Numbered from the stretch's first letter, positions 10,015 to 19,821 are shown. The stretch is 64,000 nucleotides of DNA from Alteromonas aquimaris (GCF_026183695.1 NZ_JAPFRD010000010.1:415702-479701), one strand, 5' to 3'. Numbers and translations: made by a program. Notes: generated from the sequence alone by a model not told the origin.

Positions 10015-10437
10015 TTAACTGGCCATTTTTTGATAACCAGAACGCAATTGCAGGTCAATCGCCCGCAAGACCGCCGCACGGTTGATGGTTCCAACCAGCA
10101 CACCATCATCATCAACGACCGGATAGATGCGAGGCCGAGCCTGCAATAACATCTGCGCCAGTTCAAGCACAGAAGAATAGGGTTTGACCGTCAATGCTGG
10201 TGTCGTCATCACTTCCTTCACACGGCACACCTGTTCACGGTAGTAGCTTGATTCAATCATGCGTTGCAGGCAGTCCTGTTCTGAAACGAACCCGACGACC
10301 TTACCTTTTACATCGATCACTGGGCCCCCGGTCTGGCCACTTTGAAGTAACCTTTCAACAGCTTCAGCCACAGGCATTTCTTCACCCAGCTTCACTGGGT
10401 GAGTATTCATGTAGTCGCTTACTTTTAAAGATTCCAT
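10015..10437 (-). CDS. Protein with two CBS domains
   Basis: The 140-aa protein consists of two CBS motifs (about residues 8-60 and 74-130) and nothing else. CBS pairs form a Bateman module that usually binds adenosyl ligands and regulates a partner; no effector domain is attached here. The sequence carries typical CBS elements such as G-P-V-I-D-V-K-G-K-V-V-G-F and P-V-V-D-D-D-G-V-L-V-G. AAGGGG lies 8 bases before the ATG. No neighbouring gene suggests its target. Confidence 0.85.
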   Translation of the reverse strand: MESLKVSDYMNTHPVKLGEEMPVAEAVERLLQSGQTGGPVIDVKGKVVGFVSEQDCLQRMIESSYYREQVCRVKEVMTTPALTVKPYSSVLELAQMLLQARPRIYPVVDDDGVLVGTINRAAVLRAIDLQLRSGYQKMAS

Positions 10438-10688
10438 GTTGTTTCCCCTTAGATTTCATCGCATCATCGTGAAATCTTGCGCTTGTAATTATCATTACTG
10501 CTAAATTATCAGACAGGATTATTAGCGAACGCAAAATCTTGTCTGTTTATACACAACAGTAAGCCAAACTACACAACAGGCTGAGAGAACATTTCTTTTT
10601 TCATGCAATTTTCAGGGAGCCTGTTCAGGCTAGACCGTGCTAACGTAAGTTTAGTTGATAGACACGTACCCAGCCATCTATAAACTGA

Positions 10689-11726
10689 TTATTTTTCCGT
10701 TTTTTGCCAGTCGTGTTGTAGCTGCCACGTTTGGTAAATGCCTACAGCCATTTGTCCATCAGCATCAATGCGCGCACGGTACATTCCAGCCGAATTAAAC
10801 GGCATAGATATATTACCTTTACTGTCTATGGCAATAACACCCCCTTCCCCTTTCGCCTGCGCCAGCACAGAATTGATCACTTCATCTGCGGCATCCTGTA
10901 AACTCACTTTTTGATATTTAACCCGCGCGCAAATATCCGCTGCAACGTGATAGCGAATAAAGAATTCACCATGCCCGGTAGCGGAGACTGCACAACTTTC
11001 GTTTTCGGCGTACGTTCCGGCACCGATAATGGGTGAGTCACCTATGCGACCGTAGCGCTTTGCGGTCATTCCACCAGTAGAGGTACCGGCAACCAGATTG
11101 CCTTCGCGATCCAGCACCACTGCCCCCACTGTGCCAAATCGTTCATTTCCTTGCTGAGCACTATCATACACGCCTGCCTTTGCCATTCTGGCTTTCACTT
11201 TTTCCAGTGCCTTTAGGCGATGCGGCGTATCAAATACTTTGTTATCAACCAATTCAAGCCCTTGCTCTTTAGCAAATTCTTCTGCGCCCGTGGCAGACAA
11301 CATGACATGAGAAGAGTTATTCATTACTGCTTGCGCAAGTGAGATGGGACTTAACACCGTTTTAATGCCTGCCACCGCACCCGCATTTTTAGTTCCACCG
11401 TGCATAATGGAAGCATCCAGTTCATGTTCGCCATCAAATGTATAGACAGCCCCGATCCCTGCATTGAATAAAGGCGAAGATTCCAGAATTTTAATGGTTT
11501 CCACCACGGCCTCTTCCCCAGGTTTACCTGCCTTTAACAGTGCATATCCATGCTTCACGGCTCGAGAGAGCGTTAGGGTAAAATCGGCTTCCATTTCTGG
11601 TGTCATGTTTTCCTTTACGATGGTCCCCGCACCACCATGAATTGCGATGGCGACAGGAGCGGGCTTCTCAGTAGCATGCGCCACGAGACTACATAATAAT
11701 GCGAGAGTACAAAGCGATAATTTCAT
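10689..11726 (-). CDS. Exported isoaspartyl peptidase / L-asparaginase (Ntn-hydrolase)
   Basis: This is a plant-type asparaginase (family T2) expected to hydrolyse isoaspartyl dipeptides and asparagine. The precursor self-cleaves before T199 in G-T-V-G-A-V-V, which becomes the N-terminal nucleophile; the downstream G-T-S-T-G-G-M and R-I-G-D-S-P substrate-pocket motifs are also present. A signal peptide of about 18 residues (MKLSLCTLALLCSLVAHA) predicts periplasmic location, unlike cytoplasmic asparaginase I. The 345-aa length is normal. It is divergent from sbcB. Confidence 0.9.
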   Translation of the reverse strand: MKLSLCTLALLCSLVAHATEKPAPVAIAIHGGAGTIVKENMTPEMEADFTLTLSRAVKHGYALLKAGKPGEEAVVETIKILESSPLFNAGIGAVYTFDGEHELDASIMHGGTKNAGAVAGIKTVLSPISLAQAVMNNSSHVMLSATGAEEFAKEQGLELVDNKVFDTPHRLKALEKVKARMAKAGVYDSAQQGNERFGTVGAVVLDREGNLVAGTSTGGMTAKRYGRIGDSPIIGAGTYAENESCAVSATGHGEFFIRYHVAADICARVKYQKVSLQDAADEVINSVLAQAKGEGGVIAIDSKGNISMPFNSAGMYRARIDADGQMAVGIYQTWQLQHDWQKTEK

Positions 11727-11855
11727 TAAAAACTAGCCTTAAATGTTATTGTTTCAACATAGGTTAGCATGAATTTATCAAAGCTGGTCATTGGTATAGA
11801 TTTAGGAAAGATGTACACTGCCGGCTTTAGATTTTTCAATGGCATTGAGGGACAG

Positions 11856-13295
11856 GTGAACACGCAGGCGCCAAGTTTATTATTTCACGACTATGAAACA
11901 TTCGGTACCAGTCCTCAAAAGGATTTACCCTGCCAGTTTGCAGCTATCCGTACCGATTTGGATTTGAATATTATTGCCAAGCCCATCAATATCATGTGTC
12001 AAATCGCAAATGATTATCTACCTCACCCACAGGCTTGCCTAGTGACCGGCATAACACCTCAACAAACGTTACGGGATGGGATGGTGGAAGCCGAATTTGC
12101 ACGTAAAATTCAGCAATACATGAGTACGTCCAATACGTGTGTAGTGGGCTATAACAGCATTAGATTCGACGATGAAGTCAGCCGTTACCTTTTTTATCGA
12201 AATTTTTACGACCCGTATGCCAGAGAATGGCAGAATGGTAACAGTCGCTGGGATATTATCGATTTAACTCGTGCATGCTATGCGTTGCGACCCGAAGGTA
12301 TAAACTGGCCAACGCGGGAAGACGGTTTCCCAACCTTTAAACTGGAAGAACTGAGCGCCGCCAATAATCTTGACCACGGACAGGCTCATGACGCTTTATC
12401 TGATGTGTACGCCACTATCGCACTAGCCAAACTGATAAAAGCCAAACAGCCTAAATTATTTAATTGGTATTACTCGCTTAGGCAGAAGCATAACGTACTC
12501 AAACAGTTTAATTTTACCGACTCAAAAGTATTGGTTCATGTATCTTCGCGGATCCCTGCCCGTCAGGGGGGCTGCACCTGGATCTTGCCAATTGCTATGC
12601 ACCCTCATCAGCCAAATAGCATCATTGCGATTGATCTAAATAAGTCGCTTTCTCCATTAGAAAATAACGATGCCGAACGCGTTCGTAATATGCTTTATAC
12701 CCCAACCGCTGAACTTGGCGATGGGTTGCGGCCTGGTATCAAACTCATTCATATCAATCGCTCCCCGTTTATCGCCCCTGCGAGCGCGTTGACAGATAAA
12801 CGCGCATTGCACCTCGGCATAGACAAAGAGTTATGTGCCAAAAACTATAAATTACTAACAAGTGACAATGCTCTAAGAGAAAAAATCATTGATGTGTACA
12901 GAGATGAATCAGGTCGTCCCGATGAACACGTAGATGCGGATCACGCTTTGTATAGTGGCGGCTTTTTAACTAATGAGGAAAGAAACTGGTGTCAACGTGT
13001 CCGTGAAACCAACCCAGACCAATTGGTGCTTTTGCAAGATGATATGCAAAATCCGAAATTAAAAACCCTTTTGTTCCGTTACCGAGCCAGAAATTATCCA
13101 CACACTCTGAGTGACAGCGAATTGCACCAGTGGCAAGCCCATCGTCGGGATCGCTTAACAGACCCGCTTTCAGGTGGTTCGATCACCTTAGAGTCGTATT
13201 TATTTGAGATTGAACAATTGGCTACACAACACCGAGATAACCCGGAGCGTACTGCCATTTTGCGGGCTTTGTATCAATATGCAGAAAACCTTTGA
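11856..13295 (+). CDS. sbcB: Exodeoxyribonuclease I
   Basis: This is a 3'-5' single-strand DNA exonuclease used in mismatch repair and recombination. DEDDh residues are visible: D12 and E14 in HDYETFG, D105 in RFDDE, and H178 and D183 in HGQAHDALSDVY. The E. coli-like C-terminal SH3-like and helical domains are recognisable through LLFRYRARNYP. An ATG at 11769 opens the frame, but GTG at 11856 is preferred: GAGGG precedes it, and it gives 479 aa (E. coli 475) starting just before the conserved LFHDYETFGT. The extra upstream 29 codons resemble no family sequence. Confidence 0.93.
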   Translation: MNTQAPSLLFHDYETFGTSPQKDLPCQFAAIRTDLDLNIIAKPINIMCQIANDYLPHPQACLVTGITPQQTLRDGMVEAEFARKIQQYMSTSNTCVVGYNSIRFDDEVSRYLFYRNFYDPYAREWQNGNSRWDIIDLTRACYALRPEGINWPTREDGFPTFKLEELSAANNLDHGQAHDALSDVYATIALAKLIKAKQPKLFNWYYSLRQKHNVLKQFNFTDSKVLVHVSSRIPARQGGCTWILPIAMHPHQPNSIIAIDLNKSLSPLENNDAERVRNMLYTPTAELGDGLRPGIKLIHINRSPFIAPASALTDKRALHLGIDKELCAKNYKLLTSDNALREKIIDVYRDESGRPDEHVDADHALYSGGFLTNEERNWCQRVRETNPDQLVLLQDDMQNPKLKTLLFRYRARNYPHTLSDSELHQWQAHRRDRLTDPLSGGSITLESYLFEIEQLATQHRDNPERTAILRALYQYAENL

Positions 13296-13385
13296 CCTAA
13301 AGATCGCCTTCACTATAAAGTATCGCTAAAGAAAGTGGGCGTACCTACCGTTAAAAGAATACCCCCTGTTTAGCAGGAATTACTC

Positions 13386-15041
13386 ATGCAAGGCGTAACT
13401 GTCTCATTAGACGACACAAAGAATCATATTGATTTAAAGCTTGAACCGACGCTTTTCAATAAAGAAGCGGACATGCGCGATATCATGGCCGCAATTAGCG
13501 ACAGTGAGTTTTCCGAGTTCTATATCTCAGAAAGCACATTAAAATCAGCGATTGATAAAGCGAATCATTACTTTAAAAACAAAGAAGAAACAGTTGTTAG
13601 TGAACGAATTGGCGAAAAGCGCAATGCGGAAGTTGAATTTCGTTTCGAAAACGAAAATATGCTAGCCACGCTGGTTCTGGTCACACCATACGGCGGTAAA
13701 ATTCCTTCATTACAGACACTTAAAACTCTTGCGCAGAAATATAATGTGCGTAAAGGTTTCAGCATCAAAGCACTCAAAGCTGTTATCAAACAAGCTCGCG
13801 AAGTAAAGCCGGGTACAGTAATAGAAAAAGTATGTGCAAAGGGGTTGCCCCCTCGAGAGGGTAAAAACTCCCGCTTTATTCCCCTCGTTCCAAACGCCCT
13901 GGAGCGCGTATTGAGGCCGCAAAATAGTGATGGCAGTCGTGTTGACATGCGTAACTTGGGTGAAGTCATCTGTGTAAAAGCGCAGACAGAGGTGCTTAGG
14001 CGCACGCCGCCCACCTCAGGACGAAAAGGGTTTGATGTAAAGGGCAATGTATTAGAGGCAACGTCTGGAGAATGGCAAGACTTTAAAATGGGTGATAATA
14101 CGGCAGTCAGCGAAAAAGACGAAAACGTACTGGTTGCCACCATTGGCGGCATGCCGAAATGGCGTGATATGGTCATGAATATCGATGATACCTACATATG
14201 TAACGGCGTTAATGTGGGGACTGGCCATATAAATTATGACGGCGCAGTATTGGTCAATGGCGACGTGACCGAGAAAATGATTATAAAAGCGTCCGGTGAT
14301 GTCACCATAAACGGTTTTGTAGAATCAGCGCAGATTGAATCAGGTGGAGACATCATTATCACTGAAGGCGCGATGGGTAAGGTGAATGACAGCGCGTCAT
14401 CCTATTCCTGCCAGTTAACTGCTGCCGGTAGCATTCATGTCCAACATGGACAAGGGCTGGATTTACAGTGTACTGGTGATATTACTGTTGGACGTCAGCT
14501 AGCGTATAGTCGCCTGAAGTGTGGCGGTTCCGTTATTGTCGGACAACTTGATAATCCGCAAGGAAACTTATTTGCGTGTGACGTGGTCAGCCAAAATAAA
14601 GTTATCGCGGGAACACTGGGGGCAGTATCTGGCAGTACGCTTAAGGTTGATTTCAGTCCTGGCTTTAATTTATTGCTTGAACGTAAAGATTCCTTAGATG
14701 AGCTCTTACGACAAATCAAAGAGAATAATCTTCGTCATAAAGAAAAGCTAGATTTCATTAAAAAGAAACTTATCCCTACCGATCTTAAATCAAAAGTGGA
14801 TGAAGCCTTGGAGTTACTTAAAAACGAAGAGGCATTATTGCATTGGATCGAAGCAAAGGCTTCAATGATGAAAGAATCGAAAGACAAGTATCAGAGTGAA
14901 ATCAGGCTTATCGCCAACAAACGGCTATATGCTGGTGTATCTGTAAAGCTAAATAACCGAAACTGGCGTTCGGAGCGTGAATATGATCGTTCTCAAGTGA
15001 AATACGAAGGCCATCAGTGGCATTATGAGCCGATTGTTTAA
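13386..15041 (+). CDS. DUF342 / FapA-family protein
   Basis: A 551-aa protein with the DUF342 (FapA, 'flagellar assembly protein A') architecture. It has an N-terminal alpha/beta part to about residue 165 and a central right-handed beta-helix-like run of short Gly/Ile/Val repeats (about 250-425: repeated G-x-I/V-x-V/I-x-G units such as A-S-G-D-V-T-I-N-G). A charged C-terminal coiled coil lies at about 430-510. The molecular role of the family is poorly known; members are linked to flagellar placement or membrane-shape sensing in other bacteria. No flagellar gene is nearby. The stop codon overlaps the stop of the convergent sensor gene by 4 bp. Confidence 0.85.
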   Translation: MQGVTVSLDDTKNHIDLKLEPTLFNKEADMRDIMAAISDSEFSEFYISESTLKSAIDKANHYFKNKEETVVSERIGEKRNAEVEFRFENENMLATLVLVTPYGGKIPSLQTLKTLAQKYNVRKGFSIKALKAVIKQAREVKPGTVIEKVCAKGLPPREGKNSRFIPLVPNALERVLRPQNSDGSRVDMRNLGEVICVKAQTEVLRRTPPTSGRKGFDVKGNVLEATSGEWQDFKMGDNTAVSEKDENVLVATIGGMPKWRDMVMNIDDTYICNGVNVGTGHINYDGAVLVNGDVTEKMIIKASGDVTINGFVESAQIESGGDIIITEGAMGKVNDSASSYSCQLTAAGSIHVQHGQGLDLQCTGDITVGRQLAYSRLKCGGSVIVGQLDNPQGNLFACDVVSQNKVIAGTLGAVSGSTLKVDFSPGFNLLLERKDSLDELLRQIKENNLRHKEKLDFIKKKLIPTDLKSKVDEALELLKNEEALLHWIEAKASMMKESKDKYQSEIRLIANKRLYAGVSVKLNNRNWRSEREYDRSQVKYEGHQWHYEPIV

Positions 15042-16441
15042 TCGGCTAAACACACCACGTTAAAGCCTTTTCGTCTGGAGTGATACAGCGCTTTAGCCGC
15101 TCTGTCATACCATTCGATAAATGTTTCATTACCGTGCAATGAGGCCACACCCACCGCAATTTGCAACCTTTCCTCGTCTACAGATGACTGGTTTCTTAAC
15201 TCATTCATCAGCCTGTCAGCGAGCGCTTTGGCTTCTGAAATCGTTGTTTGCGGACACAGTATTATAAATTGTTCTTCGCTCCATCTGGCTGCAATATCAA
15301 CCTCTCGCACTGTGGCCAGGCAGATTCCTGCGACAAATTTCAGCTTATTTTCGAATTCATTCGATCGTTGTGAATGGCTGCCTCTGCTGTTTTTCACCAC
15401 TTCGACGGCGATTAAACTTGTGGCAGAATGAAAACGTTGAAATCTTGAAATTTCTTCCTGTGCTTTATGCATCATATGAGTTCGGTTGTACAGCCCGGTA
15501 ACCGTATCGTGATTGGATAAAAACTCCAGCGTCCGATCTTTTTCAAGAAGTATAGACTGCAGACTTTCCACTTCAGCAGTCTTATTATTCAGTTGTGATA
15601 GCCATTTGTGTTTGGTATTTCGATACCAGATCATCAAAAATAAACTCAGCCCTCCCACAGCGATAGTAGCCAGCACCGTCATAGATGAGGATTCGTTATG
15701 AACCAACGTGGTGTTCCAACGCTTATAAATTTCTACTTTTCGAGACTCAGGAATAGCATTTAGGGCGGCATTTAGACGCTCTAGGGTGGTAGTGAAATTT
15801 TTGTTTACCCCAAAACGCAACGAGTCAAATGGCTCAGCGTACCCCACCACCTTTAAGCTGTGTGCTCCCAACGCATTAATATTAACATTTACGCTTAACA
15901 GCGCTCCAACCATAACGTCAATACTGCCATCTGCTACTTTCTGTAAGCCTTCTTTTTCGCTACTGACATACTCAACCTGAACAGACGGATAGTAGCGAGC
16001 CAGATATTCAGCATGTCGATACCCTTCTACAATCCCCAACACACGATTACCTACTCCGGAATATCCTTGGATAACGGGGGTCCCTTCTTGTGCGATTAAG
16101 ACGTTTGGCGCTTCTAAGTAAGGATAGGAAAACGTAAGAAACTGCTTGTTGGTAGGGGTTGAGTTGATCAAGGTCACCATCATACAGGCACCATGTTTTA
16201 CAAAATCTACTGATTGCTGCCAGCTTTCGGTTTGAATAAATTCAAATCTTATGTCGGTCAACTCGGTGATAAGAGCGAGATAATCAGCAGACATGCCTAT
16301 ATGTGCGCCGTTCCTTAACGCCTCATACGGCATCCAATCAGGATCGATACAATAAGTGATAATATCTTTTTCCTGCGCTTGTATGGTAATTGACCATACA
16401 GCCATCAGGCTACAAAAACAGTATTGTAAAAGTAAACGCAC
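15038..16441 (-). CDS. Periplasmic solute-binding sensor with degenerate GGDEF domain
   Basis: The layout is a signal peptide (about 1-22), a type-3 periplasmic solute-binding domain (about 25-250, amino-acid/ligand type), a transmembrane helix (about 255-275), a short coiled coil, and a GGDEF domain (about 310-465). The usual GGDEF motif reads S-E-E-Q-F (in AARWSEEQFIIL), so both glycines needed for GTP binding are lost. Diguanylate cyclase activity is therefore unlikely, and a regulatory or binding role is more plausible. The start codon is GTG, and no strong ribosome binding site was seen. The 3' end overlaps the convergent DUF342 gene by 4 bp. Confidence 0.82.
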   Translation of the reverse strand: MRLLLQYCFCSLMAVWSITIQAQEKDIITYCIDPDWMPYEALRNGAHIGMSADYLALITELTDIRFEFIQTESWQQSVDFVKHGACMMVTLINSTPTNKQFLTFSYPYLEAPNVLIAQEGTPVIQGYSGVGNRVLGIVEGYRHAEYLARYYPSVQVEYVSSEKEGLQKVADGSIDVMVGALLSVNVNINALGAHSLKVVGYAEPFDSLRFGVNKNFTTTLERLNAALNAIPESRKVEIYKRWNTTLVHNESSSMTVLATIAVGGLSLFLMIWYRNTKHKWLSQLNNKTAEVESLQSILLEKDRTLEFLSNHDTVTGLYNRTHMMHKAQEEISRFQRFHSATSLIAVEVVKNSRGSHSQRSNEFENKLKFVAGICLATVREVDIAARWSEEQFIILCPQTTISEAKALADRLMNELRNQSSVDEERLQIAVGVASLHGNETFIEWYDRAAKALYHSRRKGFNVVCLAD

Positions 16442-16561
16442 AGTGATGAAGGACTCAATTCAACTAAATGCTAAACGAGGAACAAAGTTCGCCGGTGAAA
16501 AGAAGTAAGTATATCGTATTGAAGCAATTATTGAACTGAGCTAAACAAAGGTTTTCTAAAG

Positions 16562-16589
16562 AAAAAGCTCTTTTAACGAAAAGGGCTTT
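16562..16589 (-). terminator. Rho-independent terminator of the thiolase gene
   Basis: On the minus strand an 11-bp stem, AAAGCCCTTTT / AAAAGAGCTTT with one G-T pair and a CGTT loop, is followed by T residues. It lies about 120 bases downstream of the thiolase stop codon and is the only good terminator in that interval. Confidence 0.65.
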
Positions 16590-16711
16590 GAATATAAGAG
16601 GTGTGAATCTTATTTTTGTACGCGACGGCGGCCGAACCTATGTTGAAGCCACTCACAACTAAATCCTGCATGGGTTAATAGCGCAACATCCTCTGTCGCG
16701 CCCACAAACGG

Positions 16712-17887
16712 TTAAATGGCTTCTACTGCTAAGGCAACAGCTTCGCCGCCACCGATACATAATGTCGCAATACCTTTCGACAGCCCCTTCGCTTTTAGCG
16801 CATGCAGTAAAGTAACCAGGATACGCGCGCCCGATGCGCCGATCGGATGCCCTAATGCACAAGCACCACCGTGTATATTGACTTTCTCGTTATCCAGGCC
16901 TAGTTTGCTAATAGCCAACATGGTCACCATTGCAAATGCTTCGTTAATTTCGAACAGATCCACGTCGTCTTTGTTCCAACCCGCTTTTTGTAGGACTTTT
17001 TCTACTGCGCCCACAGGTGCCACGGTAAAGTTTTCTGGTTCGATGGAATGCGTGGCATGTGCCACTACTCTGGCAATGGGTTGCATGCCTAACGTTTTTG
17101 CTTTTGCTTCACTCATCACGAGTAATGCAGCCGCACCATCCGAAATAGAACTGGAGTTCGCTGCGGTGACGGTCCCATCTTTTTTAAAGGCGGGGCGCAA
17201 CTGGGGGATTTTGTCAGGTCGTGCTGAGCCGGGGCCTTCATCGGTGTCAACCACAACGTCACCTTTACGGGAAGCCACTGTGACAGCGCAGATTTCATTC
17301 TCGAACGCACCAGATTCGATTGCCGCACTAGCTTTGGAGAGAGAGCTAAGGGCGAACTCATCCATTTTTTCTCGTGTGATACCTTCATCATCAGCGGTGG
17401 CTTGAGCGAAACATCCCATGGCTTGCCCATCGTAAGCATTCTCGAGCCCATCCAGCATCATATGATCTAGTACCTGCCCATGTCCCATACGGTAACCTGA
17501 ACGTGCTTTAGGCAACATATAGGGGGCGTTCGACATGCTTTCCATCCCCCCCGCTAAAACCACCTCTGCACTGCCCGCTTTAATCAGATCGTTAGCCATC
17601 ATGACTGCTTTTAAACCTGACCCACACACTTTATTAATGGTGGTTACCCCCGCTCCTAGCGGCAGCCCTGCTTTAAGGGACGACTGACGGGCAGGAGATT
17701 GTCCCAATCCAGCAGGCAATACACACCCCATGATAACTTCATCGACAATATTAACATCGACCCCATCACACGCTGCGCCTATCGCTGCGGCGCCTAAATC
17801 TGTCGCTGACACGGATGACAAGCTGCCATTGAAGCTTCCCATTGGTGTTCTTTTTGCCGCTACTATTACTACTGAATCGGTATTCAT
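16712..17887 (-). CDS. Acetyl-CoA C-acetyltransferase (thiolase)
   Basis: This is a thiolase of 391 aa, catalysing reversible condensation/cleavage of acetyl-CoA and acetoacetyl-CoA. The catalytic residues are C88 in NKVCGSG, H347 in GHPIGASGARI and C377 in CIGGGEA. The start ATG at 17887 follows a strong AAGGGGAGAGG ribosome binding site. It is transcribed away from liuR, with two LiuR-like palindromes in the shared upstream region. It is therefore probably in the same regulon and could process acetoacetyl-CoA derived from leucine breakdown. The exact chain-length preference cannot be read from sequence. Confidence 0.92.
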   Translation of the reverse strand: MNTDSVVIVAAKRTPMGSFNGSLSSVSATDLGAAAIGAACDGVDVNIVDEVIMGCVLPAGLGQSPARQSSLKAGLPLGAGVTTINKVCGSGLKAVMMANDLIKAGSAEVVLAGGMESMSNAPYMLPKARSGYRMGHGQVLDHMMLDGLENAYDGQAMGCFAQATADDEGITREKMDEFALSSLSKASAAIESGAFENEICAVTVASRKGDVVVDTDEGPGSARPDKIPQLRPAFKKDGTVTAANSSSISDGAAALLVMSEAKAKTLGMQPIARVVAHATHSIEPENFTVAPVGAVEKVLQKAGWNKDDVDLFEINEAFAMVTMLAISKLGLDNEKVNIHGGACALGHPIGASGARILVTLLHALKAKGLSKGIATLCIGGGEAVALAVEAI

Positions 17888-18009
17888 ACCCTCTCCCCTT
17901 CATCTAATATTGAATAAATGTACTACGGGTCCAGAAGCTAGCCCAAAGTACATAAGGTTGGTTTGTCGTAACGCTATGTTGCCAGATATTGACGAATAAT
18001 TCGCGTTAC

Positions 18010-18025
18010 TTTACCTTAACGTTAA
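18010..18025. promoter_or_regulatory. Second LiuR-like operator (imperfect palindrome)
   Basis: TTTACCTTAACGTTAA matches the neighbouring perfect palindrome at 14 of 16 positions. It is centred 22 bp away, about two helical turns, on the same face of the DNA. This suggests paired MerR-type dimers. Binding by LiuR is inferred. Confidence 0.6.
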
Positions 18026-18031
18026 TTGCAA

Positions 18032-18047
18032 TTTACGTTAACGTAAA
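18032..18047. promoter_or_regulatory. LiuR operator (perfect 16-bp palindrome)
   Basis: TTTACGTTAACGTAAA is a perfect 16-bp palindrome between the divergent thiolase and liuR genes. It resembles the motif I recall for LiuR in gammaproteobacteria. It is 120 bp upstream of the liuR start. Confidence 0.8.
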
Positions 18048-18167
18048 CCTGAAGTTTCTGCGTGTCAATTTCACCGTTAGCAGTTTGAAGCAGAACTGTG
18101 CGAAAAGCTTTACAAGAAAATCGCAGAATTTATGAAAAGCATCCTATTATTGATGAGGTAGTCAGGC

Positions 18168-18575
18168 ATGAGTAGCCACCAACAGGAGCCAACTTTTACG
18201 ATTGGCGAACTGGCGCGGGATTACGACATCACCCCTCGTTCCATCAGGTTTTACGAGGAACAAGGTTTGATGAGTCCTGAACGCACCGGCCAGAACCGCA
18301 TATATACCGGTAAAGATCGCGTCAGGCTAAAACTGATACTCAGAGGCAAAAGACTGGGATTTTCATTAGCAGAAATAAAAAACTTATTCGAATTATATGA
18401 TTCAAATCCAAACTCGGCGGTGCAGCTGGAAACCATGCTGGCGCTGACAGAACAAAAACGCGCTGTGCTTCGACAACAGTTACACGATATTCAAATGTTA
18501 ATGAATGAACTAGATGACGTTGAAGGCCGCTGTCGCGAAGAACTCACAGAATTAAAAAGAGGAAATATTGTATGA
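18168..18575 (+). CDS. liuR: MerR-family regulator of branched-chain acyl catabolism, LiuR
   Basis: This 135-aa MerR-type DNA-binding protein has an N-terminal winged helix ([25 protein letters not shown], about residues 9-33; the R-x-Y-E-x-x-G-L hallmark is present) and a C-terminal dimerisation coiled coil. LiuR represses the liu operon and is thought to respond to a branched-chain acyl-CoA intermediate. Here it is the first gene of that operon: its stop overlaps the liuA start by 4 bp (ATGA), so translation is coupled. GAGG lies about 9 bases before the start. Two palindromic sites upstream suggest autoregulation. Confidence 0.9.
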   Translation: MSSHQQEPTFTIGELARDYDITPRSIRFYEEQGLMSPERTGQNRIYTGKDRVRLKLILRGKRLGFSLAEIKNLFELYDSNPNSAVQLETMLALTEQKRAVLRQQLHDIQMLMNELDDVEGRCREELTELKRGNIV

Positions 18576-19741
18576 ATGCCCCTTACCCTACACTGAATTT
18601 TGACTTGGGCGAAGACATCGACATGTTGCGCGATCACGTTTACCAGTTTGCGCAAAAAGAAATCGCCCCGTTAGCCGAAAAAGCCGATGAAGCGAACGCG
18701 TTCCCCAATGAGTTGTGGCCTAAATTAGGGGATATGGGCTTATTGGGCGTAACAGTTTCTGAACAGTATGGTGGTTCCGATATGGGGTACCTCGCCCATA
18801 CCGTCGCCATGGAAGAAGTCAGTCGCGCTTCGGCTGGTATCGGATTAAGTTACGGCGCGCATTCCAATCTATGCGTAAACCAGATATTTCGCAACGGTAA
18901 CGAAGCTCAGCGTGAAAAGTATCTGCCTAAATTAGTTTCTGGTGAACATATAGGTGCATTAGCGATGAGTGAGCCGAATGCAGGCTCAGATGTGGTCAGC
19001 ATGAAATTGCGCGCAGAAAAAAAAGGCGACAAGTATATTTTGAACGGAAATAAGATGTGGATCACAAATGGGCCGGATGCGCATACATTTGTTATTTACG
19101 CTAAAACAGATCCTGCGGCTGGGCCAAAAGGTATCACTGCTTTTATTGTAGAGCGTGGCTTCGCTGGTTTTAGTCAGGCCCAAAAACTCGACAAGCTAGG
19201 TATGCGTTCGTCCAATACGTGTGAGTTAGTGTTCGAAGATTGTGAAGTGCCAGCAGAAAATGTATTGGGTAACATCGGCGAAGGTGTTCGGGTTTTAATG
19301 AGTGGACTGGATTACGAGCGTCTTGTGCTTTCAGGTGGTCCGCTTGGCATCATGCAGGCGTGTATGGATGCCGTGGTGCCTTATATACACGACCGCGAAC
19401 AGTTTGGTCAGTCTATTGGCCAGTTCCAGTTGGTTCAGGGTAAAGTAGCCGATATGTATACGCAGATGAATGCGGCCCGAGCCTATGTGTATGCAGTGGC
19501 AAAAGCGTGTGATCGCGGTGAAACCACCCGTAAAGACGCCGCAGGGGCAATTTTATACTCCGCTGAATTGGCCACCAAGATGGCATTAGATGCAATCCAA
19601 TTACTGGGGGGTAACGGCTACATCAACGAATATCCCACTGGACGTTTGCTTCGAGATGCCAAGCTGTATGAAATTGGTGCGGGTACATCAGAGATTCGTC
19701 GCATGCTTATCGGTCGCGAATTGTTTAAAGAATCAGAATAA
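18572..19741 (+). CDS. liuA: Isovaleryl-CoA dehydrogenase
   Basis: This FAD-dependent acyl-CoA dehydrogenase converts isovaleryl-CoA to 3-methylcrotonyl-CoA, the first committed step after leucine transamination and decarboxylation. The 389-aa length is typical. FAD/substrate signatures are [17 protein letters not shown] (about 130-146) and MWITNGP. The segment [13 protein letters not shown] carries the family's glutamate (Y-E-R) that serves as base in isovaleryl-CoA dehydrogenases, where most acyl-CoA dehydrogenases use a different position. An AAGAGGA ribosome binding site precedes the ATG, inside the end of liuR. Confidence 0.94.
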   Translation: MNAPYPTLNFDLGEDIDMLRDHVYQFAQKEIAPLAEKADEANAFPNELWPKLGDMGLLGVTVSEQYGGSDMGYLAHTVAMEEVSRASAGIGLSYGAHSNLCVNQIFRNGNEAQREKYLPKLVSGEHIGALAMSEPNAGSDVVSMKLRAEKKGDKYILNGNKMWITNGPDAHTFVIYAKTDPAAGPKGITAFIVERGFAGFSQAQKLDKLGMRSSNTCELVFEDCEVPAENVLGNIGEGVRVLMSGLDYERLVLSGGPLGIMQACMDAVVPYIHDREQFGQSIGQFQLVQGKVADMYTQMNAARAYVYAVAKACDRGETTRKDAAGAILYSAELATKMALDAIQLLGGNGYINEYPTGRLLRDAKLYEIGAGTSEIRRMLIGRELFKESE

Positions 19742-19821
19742 AGATCACACAGTGCAAATTTACGCTGCGAATACTGCATAGAGTGTTCGCGGCTTTTTTA
19801 GGATCAAAAGGAGGGTAACTC

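Noticed and set aside
10618-10631. Short palindrome AGCCTG-TT-CAGGCT between the CBS and asparaginase genes
   Set aside because: Only 6 bp per arm, with no T-run and no repeat elsewhere noticed; probably chance.
13568-14176. 202-aa antisense frame in the DUF342 gene
   Set aside because: It runs opposite a well-supported family gene and shows no family features.
16716-17405. 229-aa antisense frame in the thiolase gene
   Set aside because: The sense strand carries intact thiolase catalytic residues, so the antisense frame is a codon-bias shadow.
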